Assembly: GCA_019217005.1 (NCBI GenBank)
Contig: JAHBNG010000033.1
Span: 1 to 64,000, forward strand
Source of the DNA: Chloroflexi bacterium TSY
GTDB lineage: Bacteria > Chloroflexota > Anaerolineae > Caldilineales > Caldilineaceae
Reading direction: 5' to 3'
Length of the DNA stretch: 64,000 nucleotides
Shown here: piece after piece, positions 56,338 to 64,000 of the stretch
Position numbering within the stretch: the first letter of the stretch is position 1
Layout of the letters: each line of letters opens with the position of its first letter
The notes under the pieces: generated by a model
Seen by the model: only the letters and a program-made list of their open reading frames with translations
Told to the model about the DNA's origin: nothing
The model's database searches: none
Program-made: the position numbers and the translations under genes

Positions 56338-56604
56338 TAAGATAATATCGGGACGCTGATGAAGAGCTTTTTGAAGACCAATTTTTCCATTCTCTGCCTC
56401 GTCAATGACCTTCATCCCTTCTTCAAGATCGAGAACAGTCCGCAGCCCCTGGCGCATCATTGTCTGATCTTCTACAAGTAAGACGCGAATCTCTTCTGTC
56501 ATGAGAGCTAATCTACCTTGAGTTTATGCTTTTCCGACAATTAAATTCCCTAATTTGATCTGGAAAAGCTCATGCCAGAGAAATCGACTCGGCAAATCAG
56601 GATT

Positions 56605-57894
56605 TTACTTCTCTGGAATGGCCTTATGCTGTGCGCTGTGACCGTTTTGCGTCTGAAATATCGGGGTTGGCGTGATGACGAGAGGAATCGAGGCCACAAT
56701 CGTGGGTCCTTGCTCTAATTGACTCTTTATATCTAGCGTACCGCCCAAGCCTTCCAACCGTTCAATCATCCCTTTTAGACCAAAACGAGCGGGTCGGTTC
56801 ATATCTTCCTGAGATAGACCGACGCCATCATCCTCAATCTCCAATATGACGCGTTGCGCTCCAAAGCGTAATGAGAGCTTCACTTGTTGTGCATCAGCAT
56901 GTTTTTGGATATTGTTCAGGCTCTCTTGGGCGACCCGCCAGAGCGCCTCCGCTGTCGGGCGTGGCAGCTGATTGGCGTAATCACCAATCGTACATTTGAC
57001 TTGGAGTCCTGTCCGTTCGCTGAATTCATGGCAAAGTGAGCGCAAGGCTGTCACCAATTCTCTCTCGCCCAGCCCAGGTGCCCGCAATCCAGAGAGCGTG
57101 CGTCGTAGCGAATCCATGCTTTCACGAACGGTCTCTTGAAGTGCGTCGATCATGGCTGACGCCTTTTCCGGAGCCACGGGATAGAGCCGCTGAATCGCTT
57201 CCAATTGCACTGATAATCCTACAAGTGTATGTCCAAGACCATCGTGCATGTCTCTGGCGAGCCGCGCTCTCTCTCGTAAGACCGCCAACTCAGCATTTTT
57301 ATCGCGTTCCTCTTCAAGCTGCTGAGTGGTCTCTTCCAGTTCTGCAATGAGTTTCCCCCGCTGCTGGCTGGCTCGAAATAATTGATAAGTATAGAATCCT
57401 GAAATGGACATAAAGATCCAGTAGGTGAGCGCTCCGCTTAAGTTCTGGATCGTCCACGTCTGAGTATCGATTCCATTGATCAGTAAGAGCAGCAACGCCA
57501 ATGTCGCTGCGGCCATTGGAAGGGCAATCTGAAAGGCCAATAAACCAAACATCTGACCCATGTAGGGCCACAAGAGCCAAAACAGCTCGTCATGAAAGAG
57601 CCATGCCATGCAGACTAATGCGATATTGATGATAAAGTATGTTGCCATTGAACTGAGAGGAATCGGCCACCCATAACGACGGGGCATTATTAGAAAAAAG
57701 CGGACGTAACCGACAAATTGAGCCGCAACCGCCAAAGCTGCGAGGTATGAATTGGGGAAGATGCCCGTCGGTGGCTCCCTGAGTGCTTGAACGACGCCAA
57801 GAAGCAGCACGATCACATATGCTATGTGAAAGAGGATCGTCCACTTGAAAAATTGCCCTTGCGGAAGTGGAAGTTTTGGGGTTGTCGATGGCAT
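56605..57894 (-). CDS. sensor histidine kinase (DesK/NarX type)
   Basis: 429 residues. The N-terminal half has six predicted membrane helices (about residues 18-170), then a coiled coil (183-210), the HisKA_3 box RLARDMHDGLGHTL with phosphorylated His217, and an ATPase domain with N-box AQESLNNIQKHA and G-box EIEDDGVGL and FGLKGMIERLEGLGG. It senses through its membrane domain; the signal is unknown. Its partner response regulator follows 102 bases downstream but is split by an IS, so the pathway is probably broken unless another regulator takes over. Confidence 0.92.
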   Translation of the reverse strand: MPSTTPKLPLPQGQFFKWTILFHIAYVIVLLLGVVQALREPPTGIFPNSYLAALAVAAQFVGYVRFFLIMPRRYGWPIPLSSMATYFIINIALVCMAWLFHDELFWLLWPYMGQMFGLLAFQIALPMAAATLALLLLLINGIDTQTWTIQNLSGALTYWIFMSISGFYTYQLFRASQQRGKLIAELEETTQQLEEERDKNAELAVLRERARLARDMHDGLGHTLVGLSVQLEAIQRLYPVAPEKASAMIDALQETVRESMDSLRRTLSGLRAPGLGERELVTALRSLCHEFSERTGLQVKCTIGDYANQLPRPTAEALWRVAQESLNNIQKHADAQQVKLSLRFGAQRVILEIEDDGVGLSQEDMNRPARFGLKGMIERLEGLGGTLDIKSQLEQGPTIVASIPLVITPTPIFQTQNGHSAQHKAIPEK

Positions 57895-57917
57895 GTCTCA
57901 GATTATTTTAGTTGTTT

Positions 57918-58787
57918 TCATTGAAGATTTGTTGCCTCAGCCCATGCATTTTGTAACATCGCCACACTTTTGGGCATCGCCGTTTCCGCTGCTTCAGCAC
58001 CCTCCATCTCAATTGAGACATAGCCAGAGAATCCCGCGTCCAGTAGAGAACGGAAGACCCGTGCATAATCCAGATCAAGCGTATACCATGTACCACCGCC
58101 AGGATATGTTTTGGCATGAGCCAACCAGACATAGGGTGCCAGCGTCTTCATCGCGGCATACATATCATCTTCAAAGTAGAAGTTCCCCATATCAAGGATT
58201 GCCTTGAGCCAAGGAGAGTTCACGCTCTCGATGATCTGGACCATATCGTCGACAAAAGTCGTGAGCCCCCAGTGATTTTCAAGCAAGAGCATGACGCCAC
58301 GCCGCTCAGCATGGGGTAGGCAAGCTTCTATGGCATCTACACACCATTTGACCCCCTCGTCTTTCGTGTAGCCATCCCAGGGTTCCACCCAACCTTTTGC
58401 TGCAATGAGATCATCAAAACTGCCCTGCTTGCGCCATCCACCAGAATTCACGCGGATCGAGCCAATCCCCATCTCATGAGCCAGATCGATACAGCGAACG
58501 GTGTGATCAATGTGCTTCTGCCGCTCTTCGGTCTCGGCCCAAACGAAATCCTGGTGGATGCTCAAATTGTAGATATCGAGCCCCAACCGAAATGCGTGAC
58601 GCTTCAATTTTTGGAGATATGCGTTTTCCTCGCTCTCCATTTGGCGATGAAGAATCTCGACACCCGACAATCCAATCTTGTGCGCTTCATCCAGCACCGC
58701 TTCAAGCGGTACCTTTTCTGGTGTGAAGTGCCAATAAGAATAAGTAGAGGTGCCAAGGCGCAAGAAAGGGGTGTTTAGTGTTGTCAT
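57918..58787 (-). CDS. sugar phosphate isomerase/epimerase (xylose isomerase-like TIM barrel)
   Basis: 289 residues of the AP_endonuc_2/xylose-isomerase-like fold: GLSGVEILHRQMES, IGSIRVNSGGWR, GVMLLLENHWGLTT with metal-binding Glu, ILDMGNFYFEDD and YVSIEMEGAEA with further carboxylate ligands. Members isomerise or epimerise sugars and inositols, or degrade keto-sugars. It lies in the operon with a Nudix-type regulator upstream (22-base gap) and the kinase downstream (23-base gap). Substrate not predictable. Confidence 0.88.
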   Translation of the reverse strand: MTTLNTPFLRLGTSTYSYWHFTPEKVPLEAVLDEAHKIGLSGVEILHRQMESEENAYLQKLKRHAFRLGLDIYNLSIHQDFVWAETEERQKHIDHTVRCIDLAHEMGIGSIRVNSGGWRKQGSFDDLIAAKGWVEPWDGYTKDEGVKWCVDAIEACLPHAERRGVMLLLENHWGLTTFVDDMVQIIESVNSPWLKAILDMGNFYFEDDMYAAMKTLAPYVWLAHAKTYPGGGTWYTLDLDYARVFRSLLDAGFSGYVSIEMEGAEAAETAMPKSVAMLQNAWAEATNLQ

Positions 58788-58809
58788 ATTTTGGATCCTT
58801 ATTTGGGTT

Positions 58810-59550
58810 TTACGGAAACCGCCGCCGCACCTGTTCTAACTCAATTGCCTTTGCCGTGAATCGATAAAGCTTGGCTGGACGATGGTCACCTTCACGGTAA
58901 TTCCCCGTTTCTTCCAAGACCGCTTCATTCTGTGAGGTCGCAGCAAGCATTTTACGCCGGAAATTGCGTTTGTCTAGTGGGTGATCTAAGACAGTTTCAT
59001 AAACTTTTTGTACCTCTGATAAGGTAAACTCATCAGGCAACAGCAAGAAACCGAGCGCTGTCCATTCGAGCTTCCATCGCAATCGTTGCAGGGCATAGTC
59101 GAGGATTCGTTGATGGTCAAAGGCTAGCTCTGGCAAATCATAGTAATTCCACCAGCGGGCATCGCCTGCGTCGTCACCAGCGTGGACAACTTGCTTCGCT
59201 GCCTGATCAAGACTGAGCAATGCAAAGTACGCGATTGTAATCACGCGGCTGCGTGGATCACGATTCGGTTCGCCAAAGGTGTAAAGTTGCTCTAGATAGA
59301 CATCAGTAATGCCCGTCTCTTCTTGAAGTTCTCGTCGCGCACCGTCTTCTAATGGTTCATCAATTTCGATAAAGCCACCCGGCAGGGCCCATTTGTTGAC
59401 AAATGGGTCGCGGTTGCGCTGTATGAGCAGTACTTGAAGTGTATCCTCTCGAAACGTAAAAACAATTACATCGACTGTAACAGCGGGACGTGGATATTCA
59501 TAACTATATTGTTTGCGTTGATTCTGTTGAAGGCCATTCAATTCAGTCAT
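58810..59550 (-). CDS. Nudix domain protein with winged-helix C-terminus (NrtR/AraR-like regulator)
   Basis: 246 residues. The N-terminal Nudix box is complete (GGFIEIDEPLEDGARRELQE, then ETGI, about residues 57-80), so ADP-ribose-like binding or hydrolysis is possible. The C-terminal third (TALGFLLLPDEFTLSEVQKV and DHPLDKRNFRRKMLA) is the winged-helix domain characteristic of NrtR-type repressors and of Nudix-type sugar regulators such as AraR. First gene of the operon with a sugar isomerase/epimerase, a two-component system and galK, so it is more likely a sugar-catabolic repressor than an NAD regulator; that is inference. Confidence 0.88.
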   Translation of the reverse strand: MTELNGLQQNQRKQYSYEYPRPAVTVDVIVFTFREDTLQVLLIQRNRDPFVNKWALPGGFIEIDEPLEDGARRELQEETGITDVYLEQLYTFGEPNRDPRSRVITIAYFALLSLDQAAKQVVHAGDDAGDARWWNYYDLPELAFDHQRILDYALQRLRWKLEWTALGFLLLPDEFTLSEVQKVYETVLDHPLDKRNFRRKMLAATSQNEAVLEETGNYREGDHRPAKLYRFTAKAIELEQVRRRFP

Positions 59551-59828
59551 TAGTTGGGATCACAAGATTACGAGAGATGAATGATTCCGTATGTTGCATC
59601 GTGATTAGGTGAATCTAGAATAAAAATGTGGACATCTGTTTTGCCTTATCGTAAATTCGACGCTGGGATTTGTCAAGCAGAAGAGGTCTTCCAAATTTCG
59701 AATAAATATTGTCATCGTGATAGAGTATTGAGACTTGGATAATTGTGAGTGATGAATCCCAAATGGGTTCGCGTCGTTTGTTGTTTGTAGCGAATTATTC
59801 AAGACACGGAGCGAATAATGAATAACGC

Positions 59829-60803
59829 ATGAAGATCCAACGAAGTCTGTCTATTGTTCAACCTGTGATCGTTGTACTGGCTTGCGGTTTTGTGGCATTT
59901 CTTTTAATGAACCAATGGGAGCAGCTCAAGAATCAGGCTTGGCGAATAGACACTGGATGGCTGGTTCTGTCAACGTTCTTTTTGGGACTGAGTTGGATGT
60001 TTGAGGTACTCATTTGGCAACGATTATTGAGGACCCTTGGTGGATATGTGGCTTACTGGACAGGAATGCGCATTTGGTTTTTGAGTGCAATTGCACGCTA
60101 TATTCCAGGCAATATCTGGCAACCATTGAGTATGACAATTCGTTGTCAAGAGCATGGCATTCGTGCCGAGGTTACGTTAACAAGCATTTTGCTTTACCAA
60201 GTCGTCATTTTACTTGCCGCTGCACCGATTGGGGTGATCTATATCTGGTTAACGGGCAATTGGGGCTTGCTTTCTGACTGGTTTAACAGTGAGCGTATTC
60301 GGATCATTGGCCCCTGGCTGTTCGGTGCGACACTGATTCCGGTTCTACTTTTTCTGCTTTATCCAGCCATCTTTATTGCCGTGCTCAATTGGGGCTTGCA
60401 GATGATTCGACGTTCAGCTCTGGATGTGACACTTTCTCGTCAGCAGGTTCTCTTGCTGCTGGTCCTTGCAATATTTGATTGGTTTCTGTGGGGAACTTCT
60501 TTTGCGGCGATGGCGTTTGCTCTCGCGGACTATTCAGTCGCAGAACAGGGACGTTTGTTCCCACATCTTGTTGCATCTTATTCGATGGCTTATGCGATCG
60601 GCTTTCTGAGCTTTATTACACCCAGTGGATTTGGCGTGCGTGAGGGGGCATTTTATCTTTTTCTGGCGCCGAATATGGGCGGTGGAGCTGTGACCATTTT
60701 GGCCATTGCAATGCGTATCTGGACGACAGTAGGAGAAGTCGTTGTGGCTCTCTTGTCAGCGTTCACTGACCAGCGTATACGTTTACATGAATCGAATCAT
60801 TAA
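59829..60803 (+). CDS. integral membrane flippase-like protein (LPG synthase TM-region/UPF0104 family)
   Basis: 324 residues, eight or so transmembrane helices and no soluble domain. The region RYIPGNIWQP and LSFITPSGFGVREGAFYLFL match the lysylphosphatidylglycerol-synthase membrane-domain/AglD group, thought to move lipid-linked sugars or lipids. Its stop overlaps the glycosyltransferase gene by 17 bases, so the two probably act together in transfer of lipid-linked sugars to the outer face of the membrane. Confidence 0.87.
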   Translation: MKIQRSLSIVQPVIVVLACGFVAFLLMNQWEQLKNQAWRIDTGWLVLSTFFLGLSWMFEVLIWQRLLRTLGGYVAYWTGMRIWFLSAIARYIPGNIWQPLSMTIRCQEHGIRAEVTLTSILLYQVVILLAAAPIGVIYIWLTGNWGLLSDWFNSERIRIIGPWLFGATLIPVLLFLLYPAIFIAVLNWGLQMIRRSALDVTLSRQQVLLLLVLAIFDWFLWGTSFAAMAFALADYSVAEQGRLFPHLVASYSMAYAIGFLSFITPSGFGVREGAFYLFLAPNMGGGAVTILAIAMRIWTTVGEVVVALLSAFTDQRIRLHESNH

Positions 60804-63800
60804 CTCGTCTTCCCATTCATCAGCCATACGAACACATTCTTTTCTGATACGATGGTCTATGCTCGGTCTGCTCCTTTTCGCTTTCGGTCTACGGATGGTA
60901 CGCCTCGATCATCAAAGTCTTTGGTACGACGAAGGCGTAACGGCAACCATTGCTCAGCGTTCATTGACTGAGTTGACGACATGGACGGCGCGCGATATAC
61001 AGCCTCCACTCTATTATTACCTTGTTGCATTTTGGGGTCGCTTTGCCGGCTGGAGTGAATGGAGCTTGCGCTTTCCCTCTCTGTTTTGGGGGGTGCTGAC
61101 TCTTCCATTACTTGGCGCGCTGACAAAATTCTTGACGCGGAATCATTGGGCTACTCTATTTGCTCTGATCTTGGCTGCTCCCCATCCACTCCTTCTCTAC
61201 TACAGCCAGGAAGCGCGTATGTACGCCATGTTAACAGCACTTGGTCTTCTATGTGGATATTGTCTGTTGAAGGGGACAGAGTATCTGCTGATTCGCGAGA
61301 GTGGGGTCGATCACGAGGTTAACAACAATAAGCGCTCAACGATTCGTTGGTCGGTTGCATATGTCCTAGTCTCAACAGCTGCCGTCTATACACACTATTT
61401 CGCCTTTTTTCTCTTGCTGGCTTTGAATCTGTCTATTTTGATTAGACAACCGATCTGGAGTAGAGCGAATCAATTCGATAACTTTTTAATGCAACCGAAG
61501 TGGGGCCAGCTCCTTGGTTATCTTGCTTTGACGAACGGAACCGTCTTGGCTCTCTACTTACCCTGGATCATGGTAATGGTCACACAGCTAACCACCGATG
61601 CCAGCTATTGGGAAGGTGTGCTTAAAGTAGACGAAGCCGTTCGCCGGGTCATCATCAGTTTCGTCTATGGAGAAACAGGTCTGGAATCGGATATACAGGT
61701 CACTCTTGTCCCGATTGTGCTCATTACTTTGTTGCTGTTCTTGGCTTTATTGCCAAATCGTGCCCAGGGATTAGAGACCCGCCAGCGTTCTTGGAGGATG
61801 ATCTCGTTCGGTCTGCTCTGGTTTGTGGCGCCGGTCACGATTACATTGCTTCTGGCCATTTTTGTGCCTAAGTTTAATGCTCGCTACGTAATGATTGCAC
61901 TCCCCGGTCTGCTGATTTTATGGAGCGCCGGACTGGCGGCCCTGATGGCGCTCGAATCCAATGACCCAAGTTTAACACAAACCAAATGGAGCTGGTTTCG
62001 TCGTTCATTGGGGGCTATCTGCGTTCTAGTTATGCTGGGTGTCTTTTTGCAAGCTGATTATAACCTATTTATTGAACCATCATTTGTCAAGTCTCAATGG
62101 CGCGAGGCTGTTCATCACATCCGCAAGCGTTTACGCGCCGAAGAGACTGTCATGCTCGTTAGCGGACACGCTTGGCCCGTCTGGGACTACTATGCACCAG
62201 ACATCCCTGCCGCTCGCCTGCCTGATTTAGAGATCATAGACGTCAACGCCGTGTTAGATTATGAGACATCGGCCCAGTTGATTGTCCAAGCGTTAACCAA
62301 AGACGCTGCTAACATAAAAGATCGGGCATGGTTGATTAGCTGGCAAGATGAAGTGGTCGATCCGATGGGTGTTGTGGGGCTACACCTGGAACAAGCCAGT
62401 TTTGAAAAAATTGTGGAAAAGGATTTCTGGCATCTGAATGTGCGTCGTTTTCGGGATATTGATCTGGATATTGTGCGAAGTGCATTGGAGCAGAACACAC
62501 GCTCTGCGACAGCTCTATTGTCTTCTGTGCATCTGGCAGGAAATAGTTTATGGAATGCCGGATTCGTGGATGTCGACGTGAACTTTGGCCGTCAAGTTGT
62601 GTTAGAGCGTTATACTGTCGGTCCAAAAGGCGATCTTCTTCTTTTTTGGCGAACAGATTCGAATGGCCAACAAGGAACAGCGGATCTGCGGTTAATGCTT
62701 GAGACGCTGACGATAGAGGGAGTTCGCTATGCAAAGGCACCAGATCAGAGACCATCCAACTATCGCTATCCTACTTTCCGCTGGCTGCCTGACCAAACCA
62801 TTGTTGGACGGGTGGCCGTTGCAGATTGGGCTGGTTCCGGTGCCATTCCAGGGCAATATCAGATTCGCTTGGGCATGTATGATATCGAAGATAATGAGAC
62901 CCAACTCGACATTGTGGCCGCCGATGGCACATTACAAGGGAAAGAGACCACGCTCGCTGTTACGTTGCCTGTCACCACAACAGGTGTATGGAACGCCTCC
63001 CTTCGCACAACATCTCTTTCGCCAGAGCTGGAGGTACAGACATCGCTGTCGACCTCAACCGCAACACTTGGACAGCCCTTACTCCTCCAACTTTTATGGC
63101 ACGTAACAAATGTTGTGCATGACGATTTTGATCTTGAATTAACCTGGCGTAGACAAGAGGAAGATCAAATTGTTCATCAAGAGATGTTGCCACTTGCGCC
63201 GGATTTTCCAACCAGTCGATGGTCTGCCAATTCAGTTTTGCGGACAGTTCACACGTTGCGAGTCCCGACGATGAACACCCATCGCGGTTGCGACGGGAAC
63301 GTGGCGTTTGCAGCCATTATACCAAAAGAAGAAGAATCATGTTCTCCCGCCGCGGGACTTCGCTTAATTGAGGGTGACTACCGGCTAGATATCGGGCTAG
63401 TAGATGATTCTGTAATGACCGATGAACAGACGACTGCCCAGCTCGGCCTAACACTTGTTGAGAATGATATTCGTTATGATGCACCTCAATTGGCTATACC
63501 ACTCAATATACTTTTTGGGAACGAATTGAGTTTGCTCGGTTTGGTCGATGCACTTCCGACAGAATTATCTCCGGAAGACGAGTATTCATTCCGACTATTT
63601 TGGTCAGCAGTGCGGATACCAATGGTTGATTACAGCGTGACGGTTCAATGGCTGAATCATGAGGGCGCGCCCGCAAGTCAAGTTGATAGTCGCCTAGCGA
63701 ATGGATCGAGCAATTGGCTGGAGCGACAAGTGGTAGAACAAACGCTCAGTGTATCAGCGCCAAAGCAGCCAGGACAATACCGTTTGATTGTAGCTCTGTA

Positions 63801-63885
63801 TGACCATAATCAGCCTGAATTTCCCCGTTTATTGACAGAAGATGGTCGCGATTTTGTCGAAATTGGGCGGATTGTGGTGGAATAG
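60787..63885 (+). CDS. GT39/ArnT-like membrane glycosyltransferase with long C-terminal domain
   Basis: 1032 residues from the ATG at 60787 (a GTG at 60742 is also open). The first ~430 residues are a multi-membrane glycosyltransferase of the dolichyl/polyprenyl-phosphate-sugar type: the luminal acidic motif in LDHQSLWYDEGV near residue 42, IQPPLYYYLVAFWGR and HPLLLYYSQEARMYAM are typical of PMT_2/ArnT members. Residues about 440-1032 are soluble, beta-rich, with repeated LRLGMYD/YRLDIGLVDD/YRLIVALYDHN units that look like carbohydrate- or surface-binding modules on the outer face. It uses a lipid-linked sugar, probably delivered by the upstream flippase-like protein. Confidence 0.9.
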   Translation: MNRIINSSSHSSAIRTHSFLIRWSMLGLLLFAFGLRMVRLDHQSLWYDEGVTATIAQRSLTELTTWTARDIQPPLYYYLVAFWGRFAGWSEWSLRFPSLFWGVLTLPLLGALTKFLTRNHWATLFALILAAPHPLLLYYSQEARMYAMLTALGLLCGYCLLKGTEYLLIRESGVDHEVNNNKRSTIRWSVAYVLVSTAAVYTHYFAFFLLLALNLSILIRQPIWSRANQFDNFLMQPKWGQLLGYLALTNGTVLALYLPWIMVMVTQLTTDASYWEGVLKVDEAVRRVIISFVYGETGLESDIQVTLVPIVLITLLLFLALLPNRAQGLETRQRSWRMISFGLLWFVAPVTITLLLAIFVPKFNARYVMIALPGLLILWSAGLAALMALESNDPSLTQTKWSWFRRSLGAICVLVMLGVFLQADYNLFIEPSFVKSQWREAVHHIRKRLRAEETVMLVSGHAWPVWDYYAPDIPAARLPDLEIIDVNAVLDYETSAQLIVQALTKDAANIKDRAWLISWQDEVVDPMGVVGLHLEQASFEKIVEKDFWHLNVRRFRDIDLDIVRSALEQNTRSATALLSSVHLAGNSLWNAGFVDVDVNFGRQVVLERYTVGPKGDLLLFWRTDSNGQQGTADLRLMLETLTIEGVRYAKAPDQRPSNYRYPTFRWLPDQTIVGRVAVADWAGSGAIPGQYQIRLGMYDIEDNETQLDIVAADGTLQGKETTLAVTLPVTTTGVWNASLRTTSLSPELEVQTSLSTSTATLGQPLLLQLLWHVTNVVHDDFDLELTWRRQEEDQIVHQEMLPLAPDFPTSRWSANSVLRTVHTLRVPTMNTHRGCDGNVAFAAIIPKEEESCSPAAGLRLIEGDYRLDIGLVDDSVMTDEQTTAQLGLTLVENDIRYDAPQLAIPLNILFGNELSLLGLVDALPTELSPEDEYSFRLFWSAVRIPMVDYSVTVQWLNHEGAPASQVDSRLANGSSNWLERQVVEQTLSVSAPKQPGQYRLIVALYDHNQPEFPRLLTEDGRDFVEIGRIVVE

Positions 63886-64000
63886 GCAAGATTTATGATT
63901 TTGGATTAGAGAAATTATTGTGCAACGAGATCAACTTTCCACCATCCACTCTACACGACTAGTCTATCGGAGGCAGCACGTCTCTGAAAGGCTAGGGCGA

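Larger units (their letters stand above)
54643..56502 (-). pseudogene. NarL/LuxR-type response regulator split by an ISAzo13-family element
   Basis: The N-terminal piece (56502-56341) reads IRVLLVEDQTMMRQGLRTVL, with the acidic pair Glu11-Asp12, to RPDIIL. The C-terminal piece (from about 55113) reads LDVQMPKMDG, LLKDA and the LuxR helix-turn-helix (LSEREQEVLMLLAQGASNQE). The IS at 55117-56337 lies exactly between, one codon before the phosphoacceptor Asp57. Removing it and one TAA restores a 211-residue protein. It would be phosphorylated by the histidine kinase just upstream. The 3' piece alone is open from a TTG inside the IS and lacks the N-terminal receiver half. Confidence 0.92.

Noticed and set aside
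1438..63885. All frameshifts and stops being sequencing errors
   Set aside because: Very long genes are fully open in the same window, damage is concentrated in transposons, sulfatases and one transporter, and the insertions have perfect duplications. Individual single-base indels could still be errors.
63920..64000. Possible start of another gene (GTG at 63920, open to the window end)
   Set aside because: Only 27 codons, no clear ribosome-binding site and no recognisable sequence.

Overview
The window reads as a chromosomal segment of an uncultured Chloroflexota bacterium, most likely Caldilineales/Anaerolineae-like. This is inferred from the gene mix and the style of the lipoprotein signals (a Tat-type binding protein and an Ala/Pro/Glu-rich lipoprotein linker), not from any marker gene. 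No rRNA, tRNA, CRISPR array or replication origin was seen. The content is that of a heterotroph living on host- or algal-type organic matter. It has two ABC import systems, two sulfatases, a GH88/GH105-type hydrolase, galactokinase, several 2-oxoglutarate/Fe(II) dioxygenases, two luciferase-like flavin enzymes and several exporters.

Layout. 1-4.8 kb: the end of a luciferase-like oxidoreductase, then a sugar ABC importer (binding protein and two permeases, no ATPase). 4.9-7.2 kb: a minus-strand tetR / metallo-beta-lactamase-fold hydrolase / SRPBCC operon. 7.7-9.3 kb: an IS701-family element sitting directly on the ribosome-binding site of a PhyH dioxygenase. 10.2-12.9 kb: a padR / sugar-transferase-like / ABC-2 exporter operon, divergent from a flavin monooxygenase and a 1575-residue secreted beta-lactamase-fold protein, with a strong palindromic operator between them. 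19.6-20.5 kb: a repeat array. 20.5-24.1 kb: two damaged sulfatases around two small unknown genes. 24.3-30.3 kb: a secreted beta-propeller pseudogene, an IS, a TauD-like dioxygenase, a Rieske oxygenase remnant and an MDR dehydrogenase. 30.4-34.6 kb: a phosphoribosyltransferase and a heterodimeric ABC exporter. 35.2-48 kb: a dipeptide-type ABC import system interleaved with a large regulator, a three-domain redox lipoprotein and a conserved unknown. 48.4-53.2 kb: a second luciferase-like enzyme, an MFS transporter and the GH88/105 hydrolase. 53.3-59.6 kb: a probable minus-strand operon of a Nudix-HTH regulator, sugar isomerase/epimerase, histidine kinase, response regulator and galactokinase. 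59.8-63.9 kb: a flippase-like membrane protein and a large GT39-type glycosyltransferase.

The most striking property is active small mobile elements combined with gene decay. At least three short non-coding inverted-repeat elements and one ISAzo13-family IS sit inside otherwise intact genes (sulfatase, BTAD/AAA regulator, GH88/105 hydrolase, response regulator). In all four cases, removing the element plus one copy of its target duplication restores one continuous reading frame of the expected family. The two copies of the 155-bp element differ at about 2 positions and the two copies of the 215-bp element at about 1, so the insertions look recent. In addition the dipeptide transporter is broken at three separate points (EAA loop of one permease, a deletion in one ATPase, a frameshift in the other), one sulfatase has lost its middle, and every transposase is frameshifted. 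Long open genes (1575, 1032, 670, 602 and 595 codons) lie in the same window, so general sequencing error is an unlikely cause. The pattern resembles early genome erosion under relaxed selection, as in recently host-restricted symbionts; that last step is inference.
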